Source of the DNA: Herbaspirillum sp. RV1423
GTDB taxonomy: Bacteria > Pseudomonadota > Gammaproteobacteria > Burkholderiales > Burkholderiaceae_D
Direction of reading: 5' to 3'
Length of the DNA stretch: 64,000 bases
NCBI RefSeq assembly: GCF_000577615.1
Contig: NZ_CBXX010000006.1
Coordinates: 62,001 to 126,000 of the forward strand
Part shown: one piece after another, positions 46,801 through 53,976 of the stretch
Layout: each line of letters starts with the position of its first letter
How positions within the stretch are numbered: position 1 is the stretch's first letter
Notes under the pieces: generated by a model
Database searches by the model: none
Told to the model about the DNA's origin: nothing
What the model saw: only the letters and a program-made list of their open reading frames with translations
Made by a program: the position numbers and the translations under genes

Positions 46801-47272
46801 GCACGTGCTGGGCGAAGAGGGCAGTTCCGGCGGCACTGCGCGCTACGTCGATTCGTCGCTGGAGCGCCTGCAAGTCAAGGTCACCGGCATGGCGCAGGAT
46901 CGCTATGTGCTGACCTGCAACGGCGTATCGGTGCCGCTGCAGCCCACCGGCACGGTCGGCGAATTCGTCACCGGCGTGCGCTATCGCGCCTGGCAGCCGC
47001 CGTCGGCGCTGCATCCGACCATCGGCATCGACTCGCCGCTGACCTTCGACCTGGTCGATACCTGGAACGGCCGCAGCCTGGGCGGTTGCCAGTATCACGT
47101 GGTGCATCCGGGCGGGCGCAGTTACGAAACCTTCCCGGTCAACGCCTTCGAAGCGGAAAGCCGTCGGCTGGGGCGTTATTTCCGTCTCAACCACACGCCG
47201 GGCAAGATGGACGTTACTGCTTCCAGACCGTCAATCGAGTTCCCATTTACGTTAGACTTACGGCATTTCTGA
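43892..47272 (+). CDS. transglutaminase-like / DUF2126 (putative amidoligase) fusion
   Basis: A 1126-residue fusion. The N-terminal 290 residues form a bacterial transglutaminase-like module: an SIHVALNHVTSYRYDR start, then the papain-like triad C180 (GSCRDSS), H229 (LHAWCEV) and D245 (LDPTSG). From about residue 325 (RLTMGGEPTFVSLDHPDEPE) to the end is DUF2126, which Pfam lists as a putative amidoligase, with HHSGTGGGNHMVMGGA in its centre. Transglutaminase-like domains usually cut or transfer peptide amides, so one polypeptide may contain opposing chemistries. No signal peptide is seen. AAAGGA precedes the ATG. Confidence 0.9.
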   Translation: MSIHVALNHVTSYRYDRAINLGPQIVRLRPAPHCRTRILSYSLRILPEPHFINWQQDPQANYMARLVFPEKTEEFRIEVDLVAEMSVINPFDFFLEPYAEQIPFEYAKELQNELSPYRKTLPLTPLFQKFLDGISREKMGSANFLVALNQKLADAIDYTIRMEPGVQTPEETLKLGSGSCRDSSWLLVQLLRHLGLAARFVSGYLIQLTADQKSLDGPSGPEADFTDLHAWCEVYLPGAGWVGLDPTSGLFAGEGHIPLSCTPEPSSAAPVSGLVDPCEVEFEHLMSVARIWEAPRVTKPYTEAQWSEIEELGHAIDDDLDALDVRLTMGGEPTFVSLDHPDEPEWNTAALGKTKKPLAADLYHRMREKYAVKGLPHFGQGKWYPGEQLPRWALNCYWRRDGQPIWLNRDLIGDETKPNVKDDDITERFLKGVAARLTLDGKHVFPAYEDVFYYMWRERRLPGNVDPFDSRLDDKQERERLMRVFSQGLDKVAGHVLPVARRPDESGWQSGDWFLRSERCYLYPGDSPLGYRLPLDSQPWVKSSDYPYVHAADPTQDFRALPAAAEIRLQYSKRPSLTGATSVAFLQDYYTTQRSAAKAGKGDGARATAAGGAPGVFESADWITRTALCAEVRNGVLYLFMPPLAKLESYLELVAAIEATAEELKQPVLMEGYEPPHDPRVRKFSVTPDPGVIEVNIQPASNWSELVDQTTHLYEAGRESRLTTEKFMLDGHHSGTGGGNHMVMGGATTGDSPFLRRPDLLRSLISYWHNHPALSYLFSGMFIGPTSQAPRIDEARNDSTVEIELAFAEMEKQIAKGGCSPWLVDRLLRNLLIDVTGNTHRAEFCIDKLYSPDSATGRLGLLELRAFEMPPHARMSLTQQLLLRALVARFWKTPYKPQRLVRWGTELHDRFLLPHFIWQDFNDIVDDMQEAGYPMQADWFAPHFEFRFPKIGDYAVKGMALELRTALEPWHVLGEEGSSGGTARYVDSSLERLQVKVTGMAQDRYVLTCNGVSVPLQPTGTVGEFVTGVRYRAWQPPSALHPTIGIDSPLTFDLVDTWNGRSLGGCQYHVVHPGGRSYETFPVNAFEAESRRLGRYFRLNHTPGKMDVTASRPSIEFPFTLDLRHF

Positions 47273-47289
47273 CGTCACCTGTTTAGCCG

Positions 47290-47337
47290 CCGGCGTTCGT
47301 CCCTGCATGCTGCCATCGATGCAGGGGCGGACGCCGG
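47290..47337. repeat. 19-bp stem hairpin just upstream of the ATP-grasp/alpha-E fusion gene
   Basis: Positions 47290-47308 pair with 47319-47337 across all 19 positions; two of the pairs are G-U wobbles in RNA. The loop is 10 bases. It ends 15 bp before the ATG at 47353, and no T-run follows, so it is not a normal terminator. It could set relative expression of the flanking genes or mask the ribosome site. Confidence 0.75.
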
Positions 47338-47352
47338 TCGCACCCCGACCTT

Positions 47353-49899
47353 ATGCATCAGCGCCTCCTGCAAAGCTATACCGCCGACGCCGATCGTTAT
47401 GACGAGATGCTGGCTGCCGACGGTCGTTTGCGGCCGCACTGGCGCACGCTGATCGATCAGCTCGAAAATCTCTCGCCCGAGATGATGCGCCGCCGTGCCG
47501 ATGAAGTGCGCGACGCTATCGCCTCCGACGGTATGACCTACAACGTCTACGCCGACCCGCAAGGCGCCAATCGTCCGTGGGAACTGGATCTGCTGCCGCA
47601 GATCGTCGCCGCTGACGAATGGCAGAAGCTCTCTGCCGCAGTGACGCAGCGCGCGCGTCTGCTCAATGCCGTGCTCGGCGATCTGTACGGCCAGCAGCAC
47701 TTGCTGGCCGAGGGCCTTCTGCCGCCGGCGCTGGTGTTCGGCCAGCACGGCTACCTGTGGCCGTGCCGCGACGTGCGCCCTCCCGGCGGCGTGCATCTGC
47801 ATCTGTACGCGATCGACCTGGCGCGTTCAGCCGACGGCAACTGGTGGGTCATCGCCGACCGCACGCAGGGACCTTCGGGTTCCGGCTACGCCTTGCAGAA
47901 CCGCCAGATCATGATGCGCGCCTTGCCCGAAGCGCTGCGCGACATGCACGTGCAGCCTTTGCTCAATTATTTCCATGCCCTGCATCAATGCCTGACGCGG
48001 CTGGCGCCGACCGGCAGCGAGTCGCCGCTGGTGGTGCTGCTGACGCCGGGGCCGTACAACGAAACCTATTCCGAACACGCCTTCCTGGCGCATACGCTGG
48101 GTTTCCCGCTGGTCGAAGGCGTCGATCTCACCGTACGCGGCGATATGGTTTACCTCAAGACGCTGACCGGCCTGCGTCGCGTGCACGCCATCATGCGCCG
48201 TCTCGACGACGACTATTGCGATCCGCTGGAGTTGCGCTCGGAATCCGCGCTCGGCATTCCCGGCCTGACGCAGGCTGCGCGATCCGGCAACGTGCTGATC
48301 GCCAATGCGCTCGGCAGCGGCGTGCTGGAGTCGACCGCCTTGCACGGTTTTTTACCGGCGATCAGCCGGCGCCTGCTGGGCGAAGAACTGGCGCTGCCGG
48401 CGGTGGCGTCCTGGTGGTGTGGCGAAAAGCCGGCGCTGGAATACACCCTGTCGCATCTGGAAGAACTGGTGATCATGCCGGCCTTCCCGTCGATGCGCAT
48501 GCAGCCGGTGTTCGGCCATACGCTCAATGCGCAGGCGCGCCGCCATCTGATTGAAAGCCTGCAATTGCAGCCGCATGCATACGTCGCACAAGAGTGGGTG
48601 CGCCTGTCGCAGGCGCCGGTGCTCTCGCGCAGCGGAGAATACCGGTTGATGAATCGCACCGTCAGCCTGCGCGTGTTTGCCGTGGCCGACGGCGAAGGCG
48701 GCTACCACGTCATGCCGGGCGGGCTGACGCGCGTGGCGCCGCGCCAGCGTCGCGACGTGGTGTCGATGCAGCAGGGCGGCACCAGCAAGGACGTGTGGGT
48801 GCTCAGCGAGAAGGCTGAGGACGACGATGCGGTTGGCGCCGCGACTGCCGAAACCAGCGTCGCGGTCGGGCCCGGCGCCATGACCGACCCGGTGTCGCGC
48901 ACTTCGGATTTGATCCGCACCACCGTCGACGTTTCGTCGCACGCCGGTGAAAACCTGTTCTGGATGGGCCGCTACGCCGAGCGCACCGACAATCTCGCGC
49001 GGCTGCTGCGCACCACCTTGCAATGTACTACCGAAGCGCAGACCGAGAACCGTCTCATTTTGCGCAGCATCAGCGAAATCTGTTTCCGCCTCGGCATCCT
49101 GATGCCGAAATCGGAACAGGCGCATCCGACCATCACCGCCTTGCAGCAAAGTCTGCAGGCTGCGGTATCGGATCCCAGCGCCAGCATCAGCATCGCCACC
49201 CATTTGCGTCACTTGCATCATTCCGGCTACCAGGTGCGCGAGCACTTGTCGCTGGACAATTGGCACGCACTGAACCGCATGCCGGCGATGGTGCTGGAGC
49301 GGCTGAACTCGCCGGCTGCCACGCTGCACGTCCTCAACAACGTGATCCAGGCCTGTTCCGGACTGGCCGGCCATGCGTTGGACGACATGACGCGCGACGA
49401 GGGCTGGCAGTTCCTGATGATCGGGCGGCACATCGAGCGTATGGTGCATCTGGCCACGCTGTTCGACCGCTTCATGCAACTCGAGCCGGCGCGCCAGAAT
49501 GCGGCGCTGACCTGGCTGCTGGAATCGTCCAGCAGCATCGTCACCTATCGCGTGCGCTACCGGCGCACGCCGGAATGGCTGCAAGTGCTGCACCTGCTGG
49601 TGTTCGATGTCAGCAACCCACACAGCATCGCTTACCAGTTCCGCATGTTGCAGCATTATCTGACCGACATCGCGCAGCAGCTCGGTATTCTCAGCATGAA
49701 TATTCCGGCGCATCTGAGCGAACAGCTCAACAGTTTTGCGCTGCCCGATTTTGCGCGCGACTCGGCCACTTCGGAAGCCGCCACTGCGCGCCTGATCCAG
49801 CTCATGCGCGAAGCGGCGGGCGCGGGCTTCTCATTGACGGACGATCTCGCACGGCATTTCTTCACGCCGCTTAGCGCGCCGGTCAGCCAGGGAGTGTAA
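47353..49899 (+). CDS. ATP-grasp / alpha-E fusion protein
   Basis: An 848-residue fusion of the two proteins encoded separately at 39513 and 38508. Residues about 1-500 are a circularly permuted type 2 ATP-grasp: GPSGSGYALQNRQIMMRAL, VVLLTPGPYNETYSEHAFLA, MRRLDDDYCDPLEL and QQGGTSKDVWVLSEK match the separate enzyme block by block. After an Asp/Ala/Val-rich linker (about 490-525), residues 530-840 are alpha-E, opening HAGENLFWMGRYAERTDNLA. The fusion supports direct physical cooperation of the two domains. It lies between the DUF2126 fusion and a transglutaminase gene. Confidence 0.9.
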   Translation: MHQRLLQSYTADADRYDEMLAADGRLRPHWRTLIDQLENLSPEMMRRRADEVRDAIASDGMTYNVYADPQGANRPWELDLLPQIVAADEWQKLSAAVTQRARLLNAVLGDLYGQQHLLAEGLLPPALVFGQHGYLWPCRDVRPPGGVHLHLYAIDLARSADGNWWVIADRTQGPSGSGYALQNRQIMMRALPEALRDMHVQPLLNYFHALHQCLTRLAPTGSESPLVVLLTPGPYNETYSEHAFLAHTLGFPLVEGVDLTVRGDMVYLKTLTGLRRVHAIMRRLDDDYCDPLELRSESALGIPGLTQAARSGNVLIANALGSGVLESTALHGFLPAISRRLLGEELALPAVASWWCGEKPALEYTLSHLEELVIMPAFPSMRMQPVFGHTLNAQARRHLIESLQLQPHAYVAQEWVRLSQAPVLSRSGEYRLMNRTVSLRVFAVADGEGGYHVMPGGLTRVAPRQRRDVVSMQQGGTSKDVWVLSEKAEDDDAVGAATAETSVAVGPGAMTDPVSRTSDLIRTTVDVSSHAGENLFWMGRYAERTDNLARLLRTTLQCTTEAQTENRLILRSISEICFRLGILMPKSEQAHPTITALQQSLQAAVSDPSASISIATHLRHLHHSGYQVREHLSLDNWHALNRMPAMVLERLNSPAATLHVLNNVIQACSGLAGHALDDMTRDEGWQFLMIGRHIERMVHLATLFDRFMQLEPARQNAALTWLLESSSSIVTYRVRYRRTPEWLQVLHLLVFDVSNPHSIAYQFRMLQHYLTDIAQQLGILSMNIPAHLSEQLNSFALPDFARDSATSEAATARLIQLMREAAGAGFSLTDDLARHFFTPLSAPVSQGV

Positions 49900-49901
49900 A
49901 G

Positions 49902-50840
49902 ATGACCGACGCCGCTTATCACATCGTCCACGAGACCAATTACCAGTACGCGGTACCGGTGCGTCTGTCGCATCAGGTGTTGCGCCTGACGCCGCGCTCG
50001 CTGCCGTGGCAGACCTGCACGTCGCATTTCATCAACATCCTGCCGGGCCCGGCCAACCTGATCAACCTCTATACGGACAGCTTCGGCAATGCGTTGCAGT
50101 CGTTTTCCCTCGATCAGGATCACACCAGTCTCGATGTGTATGCCGAGTCATGGGTGGACATTTCTTCGCGCATGTTGCCGGCATCCACGCCGGCATGGGA
50201 GCAGGTTGCCGAGACCTTGTCGTATCACGCCGGCCGGAGCCTGCCGCCCGACATGCTGGAAGCTTCGTGCTTCATGTTTGAGTCTTCGCACGTCAGGATC
50301 AAGCGCGAATTCGCGCGCTATGCCGCCGAATGCTTTACGCCCGGTTTGCCTTTGTTGGCCGGCATCGAGTCCTTGATGCAACGCATTTTCAACGAATTCA
50401 CTTTCGACCCCGAGGCCACCACGGTGTCGACGCCGGTCACCGAAGTTTTCGTCAACAAGCGCGGCGTCTGCCAGGACTACGCCCACTTCATGCTGTCTTG
50501 CCTGCGTTCGCTGGGATTGTCGGCGCGCTACGTCAGCGGCTACCTGCTGACGCAGCCGCCGCCAGGGCAGGTGCGCCTGATCGGCGCCGATGCCTCGCAT
50601 GCCTGGGTATCGGTGTATTGCCCCAGCGTTGACAGCCGGCCGGGTTGCTGGATCGATGCCGATCCGACCAATGGCATCTTTCCCGACATCAGCCACATCA
50701 CGCTGGGTTGGGGACGCGATTTTCTCGACGTTTCGCCGCTGCGCGGCGTGCTGATCGGCGGCGGCCAGCAAACCATGCAGGTGGCCGTGACGGTCATGCC
50801 CAAAGACGAAAAGCAGGAGCCTTTATTGACAGGCCAGTAG
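49902..50840 (+). CDS. transglutaminase-like family protein
   Basis: A 312-residue protein with the bacterial transglutaminase-like N-terminal region (YHIVHETNYQYAVPVRLSHQ) followed by the core domain. The papain-like triad is C190 (GVCQDYAH), H233 (SHAWVSV) and D254 (DADPTNG). It lacks DUF2126, unlike its paralogue encoded at 43892. No signal peptide is visible. It starts 2 bp after the ATP-grasp/alpha-E stop and is the last gene of the plus-strand arm. The enzyme could hydrolyse or transfer gamma-glutamyl or other amide bonds. Confidence 0.9.
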   Translation: MTDAAYHIVHETNYQYAVPVRLSHQVLRLTPRSLPWQTCTSHFINILPGPANLINLYTDSFGNALQSFSLDQDHTSLDVYAESWVDISSRMLPASTPAWEQVAETLSYHAGRSLPPDMLEASCFMFESSHVRIKREFARYAAECFTPGLPLLAGIESLMQRIFNEFTFDPEATTVSTPVTEVFVNKRGVCQDYAHFMLSCLRSLGLSARYVSGYLLTQPPPGQVRLIGADASHAWVSVYCPSVDSRPGCWIDADPTNGIFPDISHITLGWGRDFLDVSPLRGVLIGGGQQTMQVAVTVMPKDEKQEPLLTGQ

Positions 50841-50877
50841 CCTGATCTGGCGGGAAGGACTGGATCGGCAAACAAAT

Positions 50878-50907
50878 AAGCCCACCCGCGCCAAGGCGGA
50901 TGGGCTT
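50878..50907 (-). terminator. terminator of the first DUF1120 gene
   Basis: AAGCCCACCCGC (50878-50889) pairs with GCGGATGGGCTT (50896-50907) with one mismatch. On the minus strand the stem is followed by a T-rich tract. It may also limit read-through from the convergent transglutaminase gene. Confidence 0.75.
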
Positions 50908-50930
50908 CGCCCCGAACGGGCGATCACCGG

Positions 50931-51605
50931 TTACAGGTAAACCACTTCCAATGTGGCGGAGCCATCGAGCGGGATGTTGTTGCCCGTAGGCAGATTGGAG
51001 GATTTGTCGAGTACGGCTTGCACGCTCAGGTCACCGGTAATTGTTTTGTAAGCTGCAGGAGTATTCGAGAGCCAACCCCATGATTTCATATCGCCGGCAA
51101 AATAGCTGCCGCTTCCTACCGCCGCACCGTTGGAGGCGACGGACCAGTTGTCAGTGTTTTTTTGCTTATAAAAAATAAGGGAGGCACGCTTGCTGTCGCC
51201 ACGGACATTGTCCAGCTTGACGCTATAGATGCCGAGGTTTTTGCCGTCGAATTTTCCCAGACCAAAAGCGCCGGTATCGGTCAGACGCGAACTGATATTC
51301 TTGACAATGCCGGTAACGACGGAGCTTGAACGGTTGTCGGTCAGCCTGATCGCAATCTGAGTAGCCGCATCGCAGTTGAGGGAAAACGACAGCGTTTTCT
51401 CAGACAGGACAGTGGGGTTGGTGGCGTTAAGTTGGGACGCTGGAATGTTGCCGTAATCGACAATGCCGGCGCCGGCAAGCGAGGCGGTACAAGCCGCCGG
51501 TTTGATGACGCCCTTGACCTTCAGTTCGGCGGTGTCGGCGGCCCGGGCGCCAAAAGAAGCGGTCAGGGCAACGGTCAGCGTGGACAACAGAGCAATATTT
51601 TTCAT
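50931..51605 (-). CDS. DUF1120 secreted (fimbrial-type) protein, copy 1
   Basis: A 224-residue exported protein. The signal peptide covers about residues 1-23 (ALLSTLTVALTASFGARAAD). The mature start ADTAELKVKGVIKPAACTAS and the end IPLDGSATLEVVYL are shared with two adjacent paralogues. A pair of cysteines (IKPAAC and SLNCDAAT) is in pilin-like positions. DUF1120 proteins are related in architecture to fimbrial subunits, but chaperone and usher genes are absent here. The start at 51605 (MKNIALL) is chosen because it gives a clean signal peptide. Copies 1 and 2 also share 85 bp upstream. Confidence 0.85.
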   Translation of the reverse strand: MKNIALLSTLTVALTASFGARAADTAELKVKGVIKPAACTASLAGAGIVDYGNIPASQLNATNPTVLSEKTLSFSLNCDAATQIAIRLTDNRSSSVVTGIVKNISSRLTDTGAFGLGKFDGKNLGIYSVKLDNVRGDSKRASLIFYKQKNTDNWSVASNGAAVGSGSYFAGDMKSWGWLSNTPAAYKTITGDLSVQAVLDKSSNLPTGNNIPLDGSATLEVVYL

Positions 51606-51687
51606 GATCAAATCCTTGGATTGATGAAAGATTGTTGCCGTCACGTCTCGTCGTATGTGTGTAGGCAATGACGCTATTTTGAAGATT
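51603..51687 (-). repeat. conserved leader repeat upstream of DUF1120 copy 1
   Basis: From the start codon outward this 85-bp block differs from 52674-52758 at about nine positions, without gaps. It covers the 5' untranslated region and probably regulatory sequence, and shows that the duplication included the leader. Confidence 0.8.
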
Positions 51688-51974
51688 TATATCATTGATT
51701 GACATAAGAAAAGTCTCAAAAATAGCGGGCGGTTGCAAGAAAAAAACAAAAAAACTATAAAAATATTCTAGATGCGTTTGTGCCAATGCTAGAGAACAAG
51801 CCCCCGCGCTACCGATGCCAACATCATAAAGACCCGCGAGCCGTTGGCGACGCCTACGCACATAAGCGACCTGCGGCGAGCGAGGCGGACGTGCTGCCCG
51901 TGCTGAAAGGCATGGTCCAGTCTGTGTTCAGCGGCACCGATACGCCGCCGTAAGCGCATCTTGCCGTCTTGAAG
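51688..51974. other. intergenic remainder between DUF1120 copies 1 and 2
   Basis: This stretch contains AT-rich, promoter-like sequence for copy 1 (51688-51780). It also contains a 55-codon open frame on the plus strand (51786-51953) with no ribosome site and no recognisable similarity, which I consider chance or decayed sequence. No other feature is seen before the terminator at 51975. Confidence 0.4.
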
Positions 51975-52007
51975 AAAAGCCCGCCTTTTCTCAAAAGACG
52001 GGCTTTT
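51975..52007 (-). terminator. terminator of DUF1120 copy 2
   Basis: AAAAGCCCGCCTTTT (51975-51989) pairs with AAAAGACGGGCTTTT (51993-52007) with a single mismatch and a 3-base loop. T-rich sequence completes an intrinsic terminator on the minus strand. Confidence 0.85.
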
Positions 52008-52031
52008 CTCTGGTTGTACCGGGCCGGCGGA

Positions 52032-52676
52032 TCAGAGATAGATGACTTCGATAGTGCTGGAGCCGTCCAATGGGACGTCATTGCTCAGATTCAGGTTTTC
52101 CGGCTTGTTCAGGACCGTGTCGATGTTGATCTTCGCGGTCAGTTGCTTGAACGCCACCGGCAGGTTGTTTGTGTCGCCGAACGAGAAGTATTCGCCGTCA
52201 TGCTGGATGTTGACTGCGCCGCCGTACCAGGATTTGCCGCCGTCGGGCGAAAAAATATTGCGCACACTATTGCCGTCGGTCATGGTCGAGGCGTCGAATG
52301 ACAAGGAATAGCCGCCGACCTGTTTCCCATTCACGGTGCCCAGGCCGTAGTTATACGGATCTGTCGCAGCACCGGTAATGCCCGGCACGCGCGAGGAGGC
52401 ACGATTGTCGGTCAACTTGATCGCCATCTTTGTGGCGGCGTCGCAGTCGATTCGGAAATCGACTTGTTTGGTGACGAGTTTTTTGTATTGGCCTGCGGTC
52501 AATGACGCGGCCGGGATATCGCCGTAATCGACCACGCCGCCGCTGGAGAAATTCGGCTTGCAGGCGGCCGGCTTGATGACGCCCTTGACCTTCAGTTCGG
52601 CGGTGTCGGCGGCTTGGGCGCCAAAAGAAACTGTCAGGGCAAGAGCCAGCGTGGACAACAGAGCAATTTTTTTCAT
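52032..52676 (-). CDS. DUF1120 secreted (fimbrial-type) protein, copy 2
   Basis: A 214-residue paralogue of copies 1 and 3. It has a signal peptide (ALLSTLALALTVSFGAQAAD), the shared ADTAELKVKGVIKPAAC start and the IPLDGSSTIEVIYL-like end (VPLDGSSTIEVIYL). The central part diverges strongly, for example GGAVNIQHDGEYFSFGD. Conserved ends and variable middles are what surface-exposed subunits often show. The start at 52676 follows a leader nearly identical to that of copy 1. It has its own terminator downstream. Confidence 0.85.
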   Translation of the reverse strand: MKKIALLSTLALALTVSFGAQAADTAELKVKGVIKPAACKPNFSSGGVVDYGDIPAASLTAGQYKKLVTKQVDFRIDCDAATKMAIKLTDNRASSRVPGITGAATDPYNYGLGTVNGKQVGGYSLSFDASTMTDGNSVRNIFSPDGGKSWYGGAVNIQHDGEYFSFGDTNNLPVAFKQLTAKINIDTVLNKPENLNLSNDVPLDGSSTIEVIYL

Positions 52677-52758
52677 GATCGGATCCTTAAATTGATGAAA
52701 GATTGTTGCCGTCACGTCTCGTTGTGTGTGTGCAGGCAATGACGTTATTCTGAAGATT
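52674..52758 (-). repeat. conserved leader repeat upstream of DUF1120 copy 2
   Basis: Partner of 51603-51687; about 76 of 85 positions match in a gap-free alignment by eye. Copy 3 keeps only a short related segment (GGNAANGAC followed by TTATTTTGAA-like sequence) further upstream. Confidence 0.8.
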
Positions 52759-52850
52759 CGGAGTCTTGATTTATATGGGAAAATTCTCAAAAAAATGAGA
52801 ATAAACTGCGTTCTGTTGGCCGCGTACAATCTCCGGGCATGAAAAAGGCC

Positions 52851-52876
52851 CGCTCTCAAGTACGAGAACAGGCCTT
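52851..52876 (-). terminator. terminator of DUF1120 copy 3
   Basis: AAGGCC (52855-52860) pairs with GGCCTT (52871-52876), with an inner TCTC/GAGA pairing. On the minus strand a TTTTT run follows. Each DUF1120 gene therefore has its own terminator. Confidence 0.7.
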
Positions 52877-52894
52877 GGCCGACGGCGGTAAAAA

Positions 52895-53539
52895 TTACAA
52901 ATACTTGACTTCAATAGTGGTGGAGCCGTCCAGAGGGATATCTTGCGTCGTGGGCAAGTTTTCCGGCTTGTTGATCACCGCCTGCACGTTCAGGGCGACG
53001 GTGAATACCTTGCCGGCGCTCGGCGTGGTGCCGGAAGTGGCAAACGACATATAAGTCCCGGTGGTGTCGGCATAGGCTGTGTTGGTGCTCCATGTCGCGC
53101 CGGCATCTGTCGAGTGCAGGTTGGCTACCGTCACGCCGTCTATGGTGGTCGACGAATCGAACTTGATGGTGTATCCGCCGATATTCTTGCCGGCGACGCT
53201 GCCCAGGCCGAAGTTAAAACGTTCGGTGGAGCCCACGATTCCGGTTACCCGCGTTGCCGCGCGGTTGTCGGTGAACAGCAAAGCCACCTTCGTGTGTGCG
53301 TCGCAGGTCACGGTCATGGAGACCTGTTTCTCCGGCAGCGTGGTGTAGATGCCGGGCTTCAAGGTGGAGGCGGTCATTGTGCCGTAGTCGACCACGCCGC
53401 TGGCGGTCAATGTCGGCGTGCAGGCCGATGGCTTGATGACACCCTTGACCTTCAGTTCGGCGGTGTCGGCAGCCTGGGCGGCGGCGGAAAGCAGCAAGGA
53501 GGCAGCCAGGGCGGAAAGCAGGGTGATGTGTTTGTTCAT
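52895..53539 (-). CDS. DUF1120 secreted (fimbrial-type) protein, copy 3
   Basis: A 214-residue paralogue, the most divergent at the N-terminus (MNKHITLLSALAASLLLSAA signal), but with the same mature start ADTAELKVKGVIKPSAC and end IPLDGSTTIEVKYL. The middle contains Thr/Ser-rich strands such as TNTAYADTTGTYMSF. The family is poorly characterised; fimbrial or surface-layer roles are inferred from signal peptide and paired cysteines. The upstream leader is largely different from those of copies 1 and 2, suggesting it is the older copy. Confidence 0.85.
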   Translation of the reverse strand: MNKHITLLSALAASLLLSAAAQAADTAELKVKGVIKPSACTPTLTASGVVDYGTMTASTLKPGIYTTLPEKQVSMTVTCDAHTKVALLFTDNRAATRVTGIVGSTERFNFGLGSVAGKNIGGYTIKFDSSTTIDGVTVANLHSTDAGATWSTNTAYADTTGTYMSFATSGTTPSAGKVFTVALNVQAVINKPENLPTTQDIPLDGSTTIEVKYL

Positions 53540-53976
53540 GATCGTCCTCTCAAAAAGTTAAAAAAATGAATTTAAAACCTCTTGCTTCAGCGTCCTGTGT
53601 TTGCCTAGGCGGTAACGACATGTTCATATTTTGAATCTCAAATAAATATGAGGAAATACTTAAAAAAATTATTGTTGCGAAAGTGTTGAAATGCCTGCCA
53701 TCAATTTCTATTTGGAAATTTCTTGCGTTCGACCGATGGAGGTGCGGCGGGGACGCAGGCGCGATGCCCGGACCGCCGGCATGCCGATGTCGCGACATAT
53801 TCGTCGCCGTCAGTGACATGGAGGGCGAATGCATGCTCGGATGATGGCTGGGAATTTGATGCGCTTTCCTTGGGCAACGGTGCGGGAACCTGTTTGAGAG
53901 TTTTCTTATGGACCGGGGCGGGGGAACGGCGGCACAATTTGCGCCTTGCTATTCTTCATAACCTGACGACGCTCCC
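53540..53976. other. 437-bp divergent intergenic region, DUF1120 copy 3 / adhesin
   Basis: AT-rich sequence (53560-53690) next to copy 3 probably contains its promoter; a short block resembles the leaders of copies 1 and 2. The GC-rich part (53730-53940) is open in several frames without ribosome sites. I see no convincing gene or defined promoter for the adhesin. Confidence 0.4.

Noticed and set aside
45773-49713. Long minus-strand frames (473 and 453 codons) opposite the DUF2126 and ATP-grasp/alpha-E fusions
   Set aside because: Arg/Gln/His-rich antisense translations; the plus-strand proteins have clear domain matches and ribosome sites.
51786-51953. A 55-codon plus-strand frame between DUF1120 copies 1 and 2
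   Set aside because: No ribosome site, no recognisable sequence, and it lies in a region that also has to hold regulatory sequence.
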